Assembly: GCA_022826585.1 (NCBI GenBank)
Contig: JAJDUR010000116.1
Location: 1-43,333, forward strand
Reading direction: 5' to 3'
Length of the DNA: 43,333 bases
Origin: Dehalococcoidia bacterium
GTDB taxonomy: Bacteria > Chloroflexota > Dehalococcoidia > Tepidiformales > Tepidiformaceae
In this document: positions 22,969 to 30,876 of the stretch, piece by piece
Numbering within the stretch: the stretch's first letter is position 1
How the letters are laid out: each line of letters starts with the position of its first letter
Program-made: the position numbers and the translations under genes
The notes under the pieces: model-generated
What the model was told of the DNA's origin: nothing
What the model saw: only the letters and a program-made list of their open reading frames with translations
Database searches by the model: none

Positions 22969-24258
22969 GTGGCGACGGTAACCAGAGCGGACGCCGCGCC
23001 CCCGCGCTCGGAGCGGCGGCTCTCGCTGCAGACGTTCTCGGCGTTCCAGTCGCGCAACTTCGCGCTGCTGTGGGCGAACAACCTGACGTTCGCGCTCTCG
23101 CAGTCGTTCCGCCAGTTCGCCTTCACGTGGCTGGCGCTGGAGTTGTTCGACACGGGCCAGGCGCTGGGACTGATCATCTTCGCCCTGGGACTGCCGATCC
23201 TCGTCTTCGGGCTGCCGGCGGGGGCGCTGGCGGACCGCATCGACCGGCGCCTGCTGCTGTTCGCGAGCCAGGTGGGCGGGATCGCCATCACGCTGCTGAC
23301 CGCGGCCTTGATCTGGGCCGACGCCATGACGACGCCGATCACGATGGGGCTTGCGATGGCCCTCGGCGCGACGGTCGCGTTCGGACAGCCCGTGCGGGTC
23401 GCGATCGTGCCCTCGCTGGTGGAGCCCTCGAAGCTGCTGAACGCCGTGACCCTGATGAGCCTGAGCCAGAACGTCTCGATGATCGCGGGGCCGGCGCTGG
23501 GCGGGGCGATGGTCGCGCTGGGCGGGGTGGGGACGGCGTTCGCCGGCCAGGCGGTGCTGCTGGGCATCGGGCTGCTGGCGTTGATCCCGCTGCGCGTGCC
23601 GGCGGTGGACCGGTCCGGCCCGCCACGCCACCTGCTGGTGGAGGTGCGCGAGGGGCTTGCCTTCGTGGCCCGCCACCCGGGCATCCGCACGCTGATGCTC
23701 GTCCTGATGACGACGGCGCTCGTGATGGCGGGCACGTTCATGACGCTGCTGCCCAAGATTTCCCTCGAGGACCTTGAAGTCGGCCCCTTCAAGACCTCCA
23801 TGTTCTTCACGGCGATGGGCGTGGGCATGCTGATGAGCTCGCTGCTGCTGGCGTCCTTCTCGCGGCTCGACCGGGCGGGGCTCTGGTTCATCGTGACGCT
23901 GATCTGCGGGGGAACGCTCAACGCCGCGTTCGGCCTGTCGCTCTGGTACGTCCTGTCGCTCGCGATCATGTTCACGACGGGCTGGAACGCAGGCTTCTTC
24001 ACCAACCTGAACCTGACCCTGATCCAGGCGAACACCCCCCACGCCGTGATGGGGCGGGTGATGAGCATCTACACGCTCAGCATGGCGGGGGGCATGCCCC
24101 TGGGCGGGCTGCTGGCGGGCCTGATGTCGGACGTCTGGGGGTCGCGGGAGTGGTTCGTGGCCTGCGGGTTCGCGCTCGTGGCCATCGGCGTCATCGTGCT
24201 GCTGACGCAGCCGTCGCTGCGGCGCATGCGCTCCAGCGGCGGCGAGGCGCCGGGGTAG
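22969..24258 (+). CDS. MFS transporter (MFS_3 / enterobactin-exporter-like)
   Basis: This 429-residue major facilitator has about 12 hydrophobic segments. It starts after FQSRNFALLWANNLTFALSQSFRQFAFTWLALELF (read in part), the typical N-terminus of the EntS/MFS_3 group. The loop 2-3 motif is GALADRIDRRLLL, a version of the G-x3-D-R-x-G-R-R signature. A second-half counterpart is MGRVMSIYTLSMAGGMPLGGLLAG. These proteins usually export siderophores, drugs or metabolites by proton antiport. The start is a GTG with no clear ribosome site. It lies 70 bp after the SDR pair and is convergent with another SDR, with stops 2 bp apart. Confidence 0.9.
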   Translation: MATVTRADAAPPRSERRLSLQTFSAFQSRNFALLWANNLTFALSQSFRQFAFTWLALELFDTGQALGLIIFALGLPILVFGLPAGALADRIDRRLLLFASQVGGIAITLLTAALIWADAMTTPITMGLAMALGATVAFGQPVRVAIVPSLVEPSKLLNAVTLMSLSQNVSMIAGPALGGAMVALGGVGTAFAGQAVLLGIGLLALIPLRVPAVDRSGPPRHLLVEVREGLAFVARHPGIRTLMLVLMTTALVMAGTFMTLLPKISLEDLEVGPFKTSMFFTAMGVGMLMSSLLLASFSRLDRAGLWFIVTLICGGTLNAAFGLSLWYVLSLAIMFTTGWNAGFFTNLNLTLIQANTPHAVMGRVMSIYTLSMAGGMPLGGLLAGLMSDVWGSREWFVACGFALVAIGVIVLLTQPSLRRMRSSGGEAPG

Positions 24259-24260
24259 GG

Positions 24261-25076
24261 CTACTGGCCGGCGACGTTGTCGCTGACGTGCTCGGCGCCG
24301 TCGACGTGGAGGGCGACGCCGGAGATGAAGCGGGCCTCGTCGGAGTGGAGGAAGAGGGCGGCGTAGCCGACGTCCCAGCCGGTGCCCATCTTGCCGCCGA
24401 GGGGGATGCGGCTGTCGCGCTTCGCCACGAGCTCCTCGCGGTCGGCGCCGGCGGCGACTCGGGGCTCGATGGCCATGGGCGTATTCATGGCGCCGGGCAG
24501 GATGGCGTTGACGCGGATGTTGTCGCGGGCGTGCTGGGCGGCGAGCTGCTCGGTGAGGGCGAGGAGGGCGGTCTTCGTGGCCTTGTAGCCGAGGAAGGGG
24601 TAGGCGTGGCGGGCGGCCATCGAGGAGATGTTGACGATGGAGCCGCCCCCGCGTTCGCGCATGGCGGGGATGGCCCGGCGGGAGGCGAGCCAGTGGCTCT
24701 TGAAGTTGAGGGCGACGATCCGGTCGAAGCCGTCCTCGGTCATCTCCAGGGGTGCGGCGTCGCCCGCGCCCACGCTGGCGCCGACGTTGTTGTGAAGGAT
24801 GTCGACGCCCCCGTACCTGGCGACGGCCTCGGCGACCATGGCGGCGAGGCTCTCCTCGCTGGTGGCGTCGACCTCGCAGGCGGAGGCGGTTCCGCCTTCC
24901 TCCGCGATCATGGCGACCGTTTCTTCGGCGGAGGCCAGGTCGCGGTCGGCGACGACGACGGAGGCGCCCTCGCGGGCGAGGAGGATGGCGGTGGCGCGGC
25001 CGTTGCCGATGGTGGCGCCGGGCGTCTGGCCCGCCCCCACGACGATCGCGACCTTGCCCTCGACTCTGCCCGGCAT
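24261..25076 (-). CDS. short-chain dehydrogenase/reductase
   Basis: This 271-residue SDR has an expanded cofactor loop VGAGQTPGATIGNGRA (13-28) in place of TG-x3-G-x-G. It keeps NNVGA (about 96-100), catalytic S151/S152 and Y164-x3-K168. D44 suggests NAD(H). The long glycine loop is seen in some SDR subfamilies annotated as 3-oxoacyl-ACP reductase-like or glucose dehydrogenase-like. GNGRATA still follows the loop, so nucleotide binding is probably kept. The C-terminus ISGVALHVDGAEHVSDN is standard. A single minus-strand gene, divergent from the SDR at 25173. Confidence 0.88.
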   Translation of the reverse strand: MPGRVEGKVAIVVGAGQTPGATIGNGRATAILLAREGASVVVADRDLASAEETVAMIAEEGGTASACEVDATSEESLAAMVAEAVARYGGVDILHNNVGASVGAGDAAPLEMTEDGFDRIVALNFKSHWLASRRAIPAMRERGGGSIVNISSMAARHAYPFLGYKATKTALLALTEQLAAQHARDNIRVNAILPGAMNTPMAIEPRVAAGADREELVAKRDSRIPLGGKMGTGWDVGYAALFLHSDEARFISGVALHVDGAEHVSDNVAGQ

Positions 25077-25172
25077 GCGCTGCCCCCTTCGGAATCGTGT
25101 CGGCGCTGGACGGGGGCGCGCGTTGGCGTCACCCTTCCCTGCTGAACTCTTCTTCAGGATAAGGAGCCCGGC

Positions 25173-26075
25173 TTGCCAGTATCACTGCTCGAACGCGTCG
25201 CCCTCGTCACGGGCGCGGGCCGCGGAGTCGGCCGAAGCATCGCCATGGACCTCGCCCGCCACGGGGCGAAGGTGATCGTCAACGACCTGGGGGGCACCCT
25301 CGACGGCGAGGACGAGGACATTTCCGTGGCCGAGTCGGTCGTGCGCGAGATCGAGGCGGCGGGCGGCACCACCGCCGCCAACACGGGCGACGTCACCAGC
25401 TACGAAGACGCCTACAACATGATCAAGCAGGCGATCGACACGTGGGGCCGGCTCGACATCCTCGTGTCGAACGCGGGCATCCTGCGCGACCGCGCCCTGC
25501 ACAACCTGCCCGAGGCGGACTGGCTGAAGGTGCTCGCCGTCCACCTGAACGGCGGCTACAACCTGCTGCACCACGCCTGGCCGGTGTTCCGGCAGCAGCA
25601 CTACGGGCGCGTCATCCTGACGACCTCGAACTCGGGGTTCCTCGGCAACTTCGGGCAGTCGAACTACGCCGCCGCGAAGGCGGGGCTGATCGGCCTGATG
25701 AACGTGGCCAAGCTCGAGGGCGACAAGTACAACGTGATGGTGAACTGCCTGAACCCGGGCGCCGCGACGCGGATGACGACCTCCGTGCGGGAGGTCTCCG
25801 CCGAGCAGCAGGCGGCCATGAGCCCCGACCTGGTGGCGCCGGCGGTGACCTATATGGCCAGCGACTCGTGCACGACGAGTGGGATGATCATTACCTCGGC
25901 CAGTGGATCCTTCGGGCGGGCCGCGATCGTGCAGAATGAGCGCGTCGCCATCCCGGAGGCGACGGCCGACGACGTCGAGGCGCAATGGGACGAGATCACG
26001 AGTCTCGACAACGCCGAGGTCTGGTGGTCGGTACGCGAGACGCGGGCCGCCTATGAGGCCGCGAAGCAGGAGTAG
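25173..26075 (+). CDS. SDR family protein, (3R)-hydroxyacyl-CoA dehydrogenase-like
   Basis: This 300-residue SDR has TGAGRGVG (13-20), NDLGGTLDG (about 37-45), SNAG (99-102) and Y165-x3-K169. The serine is in ILTTSNSGFLGNFGQSNYAAAK. The NDLGG segment and the phrase NSGFLGNFGQSNYAAAK are characteristic of the dehydrogenase domain of peroxisomal multifunctional enzyme 2 and its bacterial relatives. Those act on (3R)-hydroxyacyl-CoA in beta-oxidation. It starts at TTG 25173 with AAGGAG 6 nt upstream, a strong site that justifies the rare start. A small membrane-protein gene follows 4 nt after its stop. Confidence 0.9.
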   Translation: MPVSLLERVALVTGAGRGVGRSIAMDLARHGAKVIVNDLGGTLDGEDEDISVAESVVREIEAAGGTTAANTGDVTSYEDAYNMIKQAIDTWGRLDILVSNAGILRDRALHNLPEADWLKVLAVHLNGGYNLLHHAWPVFRQQHYGRVILTTSNSGFLGNFGQSNYAAAKAGLIGLMNVAKLEGDKYNVMVNCLNPGAATRMTTSVREVSAEQQAAMSPDLVAPAVTYMASDSCTTSGMIITSASGSFGRAAIVQNERVAIPEATADDVEAQWDEITSLDNAEVWWSVRETRAAYEAAKQE

Positions 26076-26079
26076 CGAG

Positions 26080-26187
26080 ATGGAGCTGTGCGGATTCGCC
26101 TGTGCGGGCTGGGCGCTGATGGGACTCGGGGTCGTGCTTGGAGCGTCGGCGTTCTGGCCGGAGAACTGGCGGCTGAGCCGCGGCTAG
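26080..26187 (+). CDS. small single-pass membrane protein
   Basis: This 35-residue product is one hydrophobic helix (about 3-25, including CGFACAGWALMGLGVVLGAS). A short WPENWRLSRG tail follows, basic enough to stay inside. Two cysteines five residues apart lie at the N-terminal end. It starts 4 nt after the SDR stop with AGGAG 9 nt upstream, so it would be translated with it. No family is recognised. The size is close to what chance can give in this G+C, but the transmembrane character and start context favour a real gene. Confidence 0.5.
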   Translation: MELCGFACAGWALMGLGVVLGASAFWPENWRLSRG

Positions 26188-26265
26188 CCGCCTGAGCCGC
26201 CCTCGCTCGGGGGCGGAATCTCGCTAGAATCACGCGCGTCGTTTCCGGACGACGGAGGTGTTCCG

Positions 26266-27027
26266 ATGAGACCGTTCATCCTGGTCCATGGACCGCTGAT
26301 CGGGCCGTTTACGTGGGTTCCGGTCGCCGCCGAGCTGCGCAAGCTGGGAGCGTCGGCGGTGCTCCCGGCGCTGAACTCGCCGGCCGCACGCCAGGGGACC
26401 TACTGGGAGCACCACTGCAAGGAGTTCGCGCTGGAGCTCGGGGACGTGTCGATGGACACCGGCGAGGCAGTGCTGGTGGGTCACAGCGGGGCCGGTCCGC
26501 TGCTGCCGCAGCTTGGCCTGCAACTGGCGAGCGGTCCGGCGGCCTACGTGCTGGTGGACTCGGACCTGCCCCGGGACGGGGCAAGCCGCTTCGACCTGTT
26601 CGAGAACCCCGCGCACGTGGAGGACTTCCGCCGCATCGCCGGGGAGCCCTACTCGCCACGCGGCCGTCTCTCGCCACAGCCCGGCCTCAAGCCCAGCGAC
26701 GAGACCGTGCGCGAGTGGCCGGGCGACCTGTTGAGCGAGGCGCTCACGCAGAACCCGGACAACACCCTGGACGTGCAGTCGACGGTGTTCGCGGGGAAGC
26801 GCCCGACCCCCATCGCGGTGCTGGACGAGCCGCTGCCCGTGCCGGCGAGCTGGCCGGAGGCACCCGTCGGCTACCTGCACCTCTCGCCCACCTACGACGG
26901 AGCGGCGGCGGCGGGTTCGCAGGGTTGGCCGGTGCGCGCGCTGAGCACGAGCCACGTGCAGATGCTGCTGGAGCCGGAGGCGTTCGCGCGGGAGCTGGCG
27001 GAGTTCGCGGAGGAAGTGGCGGGGTAG
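26266..27027 (+). CDS. alpha/beta hydrolase
   Basis: This 253-residue protein is of alpha/beta-hydrolase fold. It has the oxyanion-hole segment ILVHGPLIGPFTW (5-17) and the nucleophile elbow GHSGAG (72-77, S74). VDSDLPRDG follows, and the catalytic histidine is in STSHVQMLLEPEAFA (about H230). A TAGAAT hexamer lies 37 nt upstream, and a GGAGG site precedes the ATG. Esterase, thioesterase or epoxide-hydrolase-like activity cannot be told apart. A decayed copy of its last 80 or so bases lies at 30370-30447, on the other side of a lower-G+C island that begins right after this gene. Confidence 0.85.
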   Translation: MRPFILVHGPLIGPFTWVPVAAELRKLGASAVLPALNSPAARQGTYWEHHCKEFALELGDVSMDTGEAVLVGHSGAGPLLPQLGLQLASGPAAYVLVDSDLPRDGASRFDLFENPAHVEDFRRIAGEPYSPRGRLSPQPGLKPSDETVREWPGDLLSEALTQNPDNTLDVQSTVFAGKRPTPIAVLDEPLPVPASWPEAPVGYLHLSPTYDGAAAAGSQGWPVRALSTSHVQMLLEPEAFARELAEFAEEVAG

Positions 27028-27081
27028 GGCGGTCGCGACCCTGCTACAGTGGTTGCCGGAAGGAAGAACGGCACTGCTCGC

Positions 27082-27447
27082 ATGGTCACCCAGGATGTCG
27101 ACACGCATGGTCGGACACTCGGCAGGCTGCATAGGATCGCGGCCGAGTCGCGGCGGGGCGATGTGGGAGTAACGCACGAGGTCGAGGATCGAGCAGAAGC
27201 GGTGCTCGAGCGGCTGTGGAAGGCTTCGGTGGCGGAGGACAAGGCATTTCGAGACTCGACGTTCGTGACCATTACGGGCGACGGCGCGGTGCAATTCGAG
27301 TGGGAGTCGGGGGCGGTTGCCATAGAAGCGATCGTCGAGCCGGAAGGCGGCTTCACGGTATACATCCACCGGGAAGGGGAGGAGGCGGAGGAGTGCAGGC
27401 CGGCAGAGCTGGCGTATGCGCTCCCGGGTAGAATGGCCCTGGACTAG
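27082..27447 (+). CDS. hypothetical protein at the left end of the island
   Basis: This 121-residue protein has a basic, histidine-containing N-terminus. A helical part follows (VTHEVEDRAEAVLERLWKASV), then a beta-rich part (TFVTITGDGAVQFEWESGAVAIEAIV, EGGFTVYIHREG). The phrase ...QFEW-x-SG...IEA-x-V-x-P-x-G resembles small accessory proteins I associate with phage and defence islands, but I cannot name a family. A frame-compatible GTG exists at 27049. The gene ends 2 nt before the methyltransferase ATG, suggesting one transcript. Its G+C is intermediate between the core and the rest of the island. Confidence 0.6.
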   Translation: MVTQDVDTHGRTLGRLHRIAAESRRGDVGVTHEVEDRAEAVLERLWKASVAEDKAFRDSTFVTITGDGAVQFEWESGAVAIEAIVEPEGGFTVYIHREGEEAEECRPAELAYALPGRMALD

Positions 27448-27449
27448 CA

Positions 27450-28730
27450 ATGCGCCGGGACGTCTTCACGCCCTACGCGGTAGCCCTTGACGCTGTCTCG
27501 AAGCTCCCTATCGAGCGTGGCAGCCGAATTCTCGACCTTGGTTGTGGAGAGGGTGTGTTCCTTGAGGCTGCAGCTGCAGTCCTTGAGACCAAGGGCAGTG
27601 CCAGTCCGGCAGAAATAGCATCTTCAGTCACTGGCATTGAGCAAGACCCTCGGCGCGTGGCGGCATCGAAGGGGCGCTTAGCCCTGCGGTTTGGGGGAAG
27701 CCCCGCAGACTGGGACGTTCGCTGCGTCGACGCCCTCTCCGTCAGCGAGGCCGAACCCTACGACTTCATCGTCGGGAACCCGCCATGGGTTCGAGCGCAT
27801 CACCTGACGGCAGAGTCGAGACGTGACTACCGAAAGCGCTTCGACAGCGCGACAGGCAACTTCGATCTGAGTTTCCTGTTCGTGGAGAAATCACTGCGCA
27901 TGCTGAAGCCGGAAGGGCGGCTAGCCGTCATCGTTTCGAGCGGACTTGGTGTCCAGCCAGCAGCCACTCAACTTCGCGGCCTACTCACGGAGCGGGGAGA
28001 GTGGCACCTGCACTCCCTTCCTCGGGAGGGTTTCAAGCCACTGGCCTCGATAAAGCCTGCCCTCCTACAGTGTGGACCAAGTCGACTCCTGACTGCTGTT
28101 GAACAAGACACTGCCAAGCTCGACCCCACACCGCCCGCAGAGTCGCTCGGCGAGATTGCCACCATCAGGGCGGGAGTTGCGACAGGAGCAGACAGCGTCT
28201 TCCTCCTCACTGAGGCCAATGCGAAGGCACTGGAGATTGAGGAGAGCCGATTGCGGCGCGTTGTACGCGGCCGCACGCTCCAAGGCAGAACAGAGGACAA
28301 CGTTCTGGTCTGGCCCTACGAAGCCGACGGGGAGCGTTGGAAACTGGTAGATCTATCGGCCTTTCCAGCTACAGAGGCATATCTAGGCCAGCACCGCGAC
28401 CGCCTTGCCAACCGCCCCCGCCTGTGGGACTCCATCCAGAAAAAGCCGGACACCTGGTACCGCTTCATTAGCCTCCCTCGACCAGCCACATCTCAGCGAT
28501 TCGCCATCGCCGACGTTTTCCGCGGTCCTGCCTGGACAGTCATCGACGACCCAACAACGGTAGTGTTGAACACTGCCTTTGAGGTGACGCCCCACGCTGG
28601 CGAGGAAGCCGCCGTTGAGCAAGCGCTACGGTCAGAAGGGTTTTGGTCAACACTCACAGACAAGTCCCGTCGCCTCCAGGGAACCTACCGCAGAACCTCA
28701 GCGACCGAACTCGCAGCATTGCCCTTGTGA
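27450..28730 (+). CDS. N6-adenine DNA methyltransferase (Eco57I/TaqI-like)
   Basis: This 426-residue protein has SAM motif I ILDLGCGEGVFLEAA (27-41), motif II GIEQDP, and the amino-methyltransferase motif IV NPPW (110-113) after YDFIVG. FDLSFLFVEKSLRMLKPEGRLAVIVS (read in part) is the standard continuation. From about residue 235 comes a target-recognition-like region (EIATIRAGVATGADSVFLLTE, then RRVVRGRTL), as in type IIG and TaqI-class enzymes. No nuclease domain or restriction gene is nearby, so it may be solitary. Lower G+C and codons such as ATA and TTA separate it from flanking genes. It likely methylates adenine in an unknown short site. Confidence 0.88.
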   Translation: MRRDVFTPYAVALDAVSKLPIERGSRILDLGCGEGVFLEAAAAVLETKGSASPAEIASSVTGIEQDPRRVAASKGRLALRFGGSPADWDVRCVDALSVSEAEPYDFIVGNPPWVRAHHLTAESRRDYRKRFDSATGNFDLSFLFVEKSLRMLKPEGRLAVIVSSGLGVQPAATQLRGLLTERGEWHLHSLPREGFKPLASIKPALLQCGPSRLLTAVEQDTAKLDPTPPAESLGEIATIRAGVATGADSVFLLTEANAKALEIEESRLRRVVRGRTLQGRTEDNVLVWPYEADGERWKLVDLSAFPATEAYLGQHRDRLANRPRLWDSIQKKPDTWYRFISLPRPATSQRFAIADVFRGPAWTVIDDPTTVVLNTAFEVTPHAGEEAAVEQALRSEGFWSTLTDKSRRLQGTYRRTSATELAALPL

Positions 28731-28753
28731 TTCCATCGCCGATGGAATATATT
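28725..28753 (+). promoter_or_regulatory. promoter with an operator palindrome filling the -35/-10 spacer
   Basis: TTGTGA (28725-28730) and TATATT (28748-28753) are 17 bp apart. The perfect palindrome ATTCCATCG-C-CGATGGAAT (28730-28748) occupies that spacer. It overlaps the methyltransferase stop and points toward the winged-helix and ParB-like genes. A protein bound here would block RNA polymerase directly. The two regulators it precedes are the natural candidates. Confidence 0.7.
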
Positions 28754-28786
28754 GGCCCATGCCGAAGTTAGGCAATGAGGTGAAAT

Positions 28787-29281
28787 ATGAGCAGGGCTGC
28801 AAGGCTCTTCATGTTCTGGACGACGGTGCCCCCCGGCGTTGGGGTGAGCATGGACGAAATGATGGAGGCCGTAGGGGTGTCAGATCCCCAGCCAATCAGG
28901 TCAGCCCTGACGTCCCTGCGCAAGGGCACTGTTCGCGATCCCGACGATCCGTCCGCATTCCTTCCCAGACTGCCCGTGCGCCACAACCCCAATGACCATC
29001 TCTACTACGACCTCTCGCGTGTCGATGGTGGCGCCATTGCGGAGATGGTCCCGGGAAACACTCTGGACTCGGAGTTCGGCTATCTGTGGACTCGTATCAC
29101 CAATGTAAGCAGCGCCATGGGACAGGAGGGGTTTCTCACAGCTGCCGAGCTTCTTGCCAACCCAGAAACGAGGGAGCTTGTTGCACAAATTCCGATAGAA
29201 CGGATTTACCATGTGGGGGACACAGTGCGGGAGATTGAGCGTGCCCGGATTATGCTCTTGGACATGACCGGGGACCCTTAG
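28787..29281 (+). CDS. winged-helix-like hypothetical protein
   Basis: This 164-residue protein has an N-terminal segment that looks like a winged helix-turn-helix. VSMDEMMEAVGVSDPQPIRSALTSLRKG (about 20-47, read in part) gives two helices and a recognition helix, followed by a wing (RLPVRHNPNDHLYYDLSRV). The rest is helical (about 80-160). The ATG at 28787 has GAGGTG 5 nt upstream. It is the first gene after the palindromic promoter at 28725-28753 and may bind it. The ParB-like gene follows 51 bp later. No named family is recognised. Confidence 0.65.
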   Translation: MSRAARLFMFWTTVPPGVGVSMDEMMEAVGVSDPQPIRSALTSLRKGTVRDPDDPSAFLPRLPVRHNPNDHLYYDLSRVDGGAIAEMVPGNTLDSEFGYLWTRITNVSSAMGQEGFLTAAELLANPETRELVAQIPIERIYHVGDTVREIERARIMLLDMTGDP

Positions 29282-29332
29282 CTGTCGACGCGGCCAACCT
29301 GATTCTGCGAACAAGGACGGAGGAGCAAGGGA

Positions 29333-30307
29333 GTGCGAGCTAGGGAAATCCCTCTAGAGGACCTCATTCCCTCACGGAACATCCGGGAGGGCTTGGACAT
29401 CACTGAGCTTGCTGAGAGCGTACGCGAGCACGGTGTCCTTCAGCCAATCCGCGTGCGCCCCGTTGTCACCGGGCGTTATCAGATCATTGCGGGGCACCGG
29501 CGGGTCGCCGCAAGTCGCGCGGCGGGCCGTTCCAGTGTCCCAGCGATCATCGCCGAAGAGACCGACGAGACCGCTGCTGTTCAGACGATAGTGGAGAACT
29601 TGCAGCGCGAGGATCTATCACCGCTCGAACTGAGCCGTGGCATCCGGGAATTGCAGTCAACTCACCAACTGCCCATCGACGAGATCGGTCGGGCAATCTC
29701 GAAGTCACCAAACCAAGTGCGGGCGTACATCAAGCTAGCCCACCTTCCCGACGACGTGCTAGACCGGTTGGAGTCGGGGGAAGGCCGGACACAGGACGTC
29801 AAGGGCCTCGCCCGACGACACGTCCGAGTGTTTACTAGCGACGTACCACTTCGACCCGACTCCCCCGAAATGAGTACCCGCGTACAAGAAGCCGCCGAGC
29901 ACATTCGTGAGTTGGACTATGAACTCCAGCAGAGGGGCGCACGAATTAACGCCCACCAAGCGGACGAGGTTGGGCGAGAAGTCAAAAGCGGCCGCCTCAG
30001 CATGAGCGAGGCCGTGGATCGCGTGCTCGAGAATGCAGATCTGTACCGGTACCGAGCCCCTAGCTCCAGCGCCGAACTTGAGGGCGAAACGGCAGAGGCC
30101 TATCACGCCCTACAGCGGGAACTAGCCACAACAATCTCCAAGCTCCGCCCTGAGATTGCATCGGCCTTCAGTCCAACCCAGAAACAAAGGCTCTTTGACC
30201 TGCTCACGCCCTCTGTCATGAGGCTGCTGCGATACCAGATGGCGCTGAGCGGGGAGCCCTTCGAGCAAGCACCACAGCAGCAACTTGTTCTTCGCGAACC
30301 CGAGTAG
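29333..30307 (+). CDS. ParB/RepB/Spo0J family DNA-binding protein
   Basis: This 324-residue protein has the ParB N-terminal CTP-binding domain. Its motifs are IPLEDLIPSRNIRE (about 6-19), GVLQPIRVRP, IIAGHRRVAASRAAG (51-65, including GHRR) and VENLQREDLSPLE (87-99). A helix-turn-helix follows (about 113-137, LPIDEIGRAISKSPNQVRAYIKL, read in part). The C-terminal 180 residues are not the usual ParB dimer tail. They include a coiled-coil-like part and a helical end. No ParA is nearby and no parS-like sequence was found, so a role as a regulator (KorB/Noc-like) or a relic of a mobile element is as likely as segregation. The GTG start at 29333 has GGAGCAAGGGA upstream. Confidence 0.9.
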   Translation: MRAREIPLEDLIPSRNIREGLDITELAESVREHGVLQPIRVRPVVTGRYQIIAGHRRVAASRAAGRSSVPAIIAEETDETAAVQTIVENLQREDLSPLELSRGIRELQSTHQLPIDEIGRAISKSPNQVRAYIKLAHLPDDVLDRLESGEGRTQDVKGLARRHVRVFTSDVPLRPDSPEMSTRVQEAAEHIRELDYELQQRGARINAHQADEVGREVKSGRLSMSEAVDRVLENADLYRYRAPSSSAELEGETAEAYHALQRELATTISKLRPEIASAFSPTQKQRLFDLLTPSVMRLLRYQMALSGEPFEQAPQQQLVLREPE

Positions 30308-30369
30308 CCGCAGGTTGTGAAGTCCCAAGGCATGGCCATGCGGAGGCGTCGCCCGGCCACTAGCTGCCC

Positions 30370-30447
30370 TTGAGCCGCGTGAAGATGCTGCTGGAGCCAG
30401 AGTCGTTCCCCCAAGAGCTGGGGTTGCCGAGGAAGTCGCGGGACAGG
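30370..30447 (+). pseudogene. decayed duplicate of the alpha/beta hydrolase 3' end
   Basis: Reading from the TTG at 30370 gives LSRVKMLLEPESFPQELG, which aligns with LSTSHVQMLLEPEAFARELAE at the end of the hydrolase gene 26266-27027. At DNA level the match continues to GAGGAAGTCGCGGG, parallel to GAGGAAGTGGCGGG. Two codons are missing near the start and about four bases in the middle, which shifts the frame. The catalytic-histidine position is lost. It lies just outside the right end of the lower-G+C island. It is either the scar of a duplication at insertion or the remains of a related hydrolase. Confidence 0.65.
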
Positions 30448-30453
30448 TCTTCC

Positions 30454-30849
30454 TCACCGCAGCAGCCCCGTCCGCTCCGCCTCGCCGCGTGCCAGGAACT
30501 TGATGGTCACCGGCCGGAGGGGGGCGATGCCGGCCGGAACCTCCTGGGTGAGCGCGTAGGCGACGGCCGCCATCTCGGCGGCGTCGGTGTCGGCTTCGGG
30601 CCAGTGCCAGGCCCGCACCTGCTCCTCGAACGGGAGGGAGCGCCAGTTGTCGGGAGGCGGAGGGGGGTCCTCCACGGTGAGCTCGATGACGACGTGGGGC
30701 GGCTCGAGCTGCAGGCCGGGAGGCGGTTCCCAGAGGAAGTGCCGGTAGGCAACCGGCACGACCGAGCCGAAGCGCTGCCTGAGGAGCCACTCGCCGACGC
30801 TCGTGGCGAACTCGTCGATCGCGGGGTCGTCTCGGAGGTGCGAGACCAT
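30454..30849 (-). CDS. hypothetical protein
   Basis: This 131-residue protein opens with a helical part (DEFATSVGEWLLRQRF). A proline-rich strand region follows (AYRHFLWEPPPGLQLEPPHVVIELTVEDPPPPP), then ADTDAAEMAAVAYALTQEVPAG and a short C-terminal tail. I do not recognise a family. It has the high G+C and codon use of the core genome, so it lies outside the island. The ACAD gene upstream on the same strand begins 28 bp from its start, suggesting one transcript. Start ATG 30849. Confidence 0.55.
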   Translation of the reverse strand: MVSHLRDDPAIDEFATSVGEWLLRQRFGSVVPVAYRHFLWEPPPGLQLEPPHVVIELTVEDPPPPPDNWRSLPFEEQVRAWHWPEADTDAAEMAAVAYALTQEVPAGIAPLRPVTIKFLARGEAERTGLLR

Positions 30850-30876
30850 GTCGTCCCCCGGGGCAGATTCGCGGGC

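Noticed and set aside
25626-25640. GAAC-N5-GTTC as a LexA box
   Set aside because: The spacer is five instead of four, and it lies deep inside the SDR coding sequence.
29333-30307. Chromosome partition locus (parABS)
   Set aside because: No ParA gene and no parS-like TGTTTCACGTGAAACA sequence in the window. The lower-G+C island context argues against the main chromosomal ParB.
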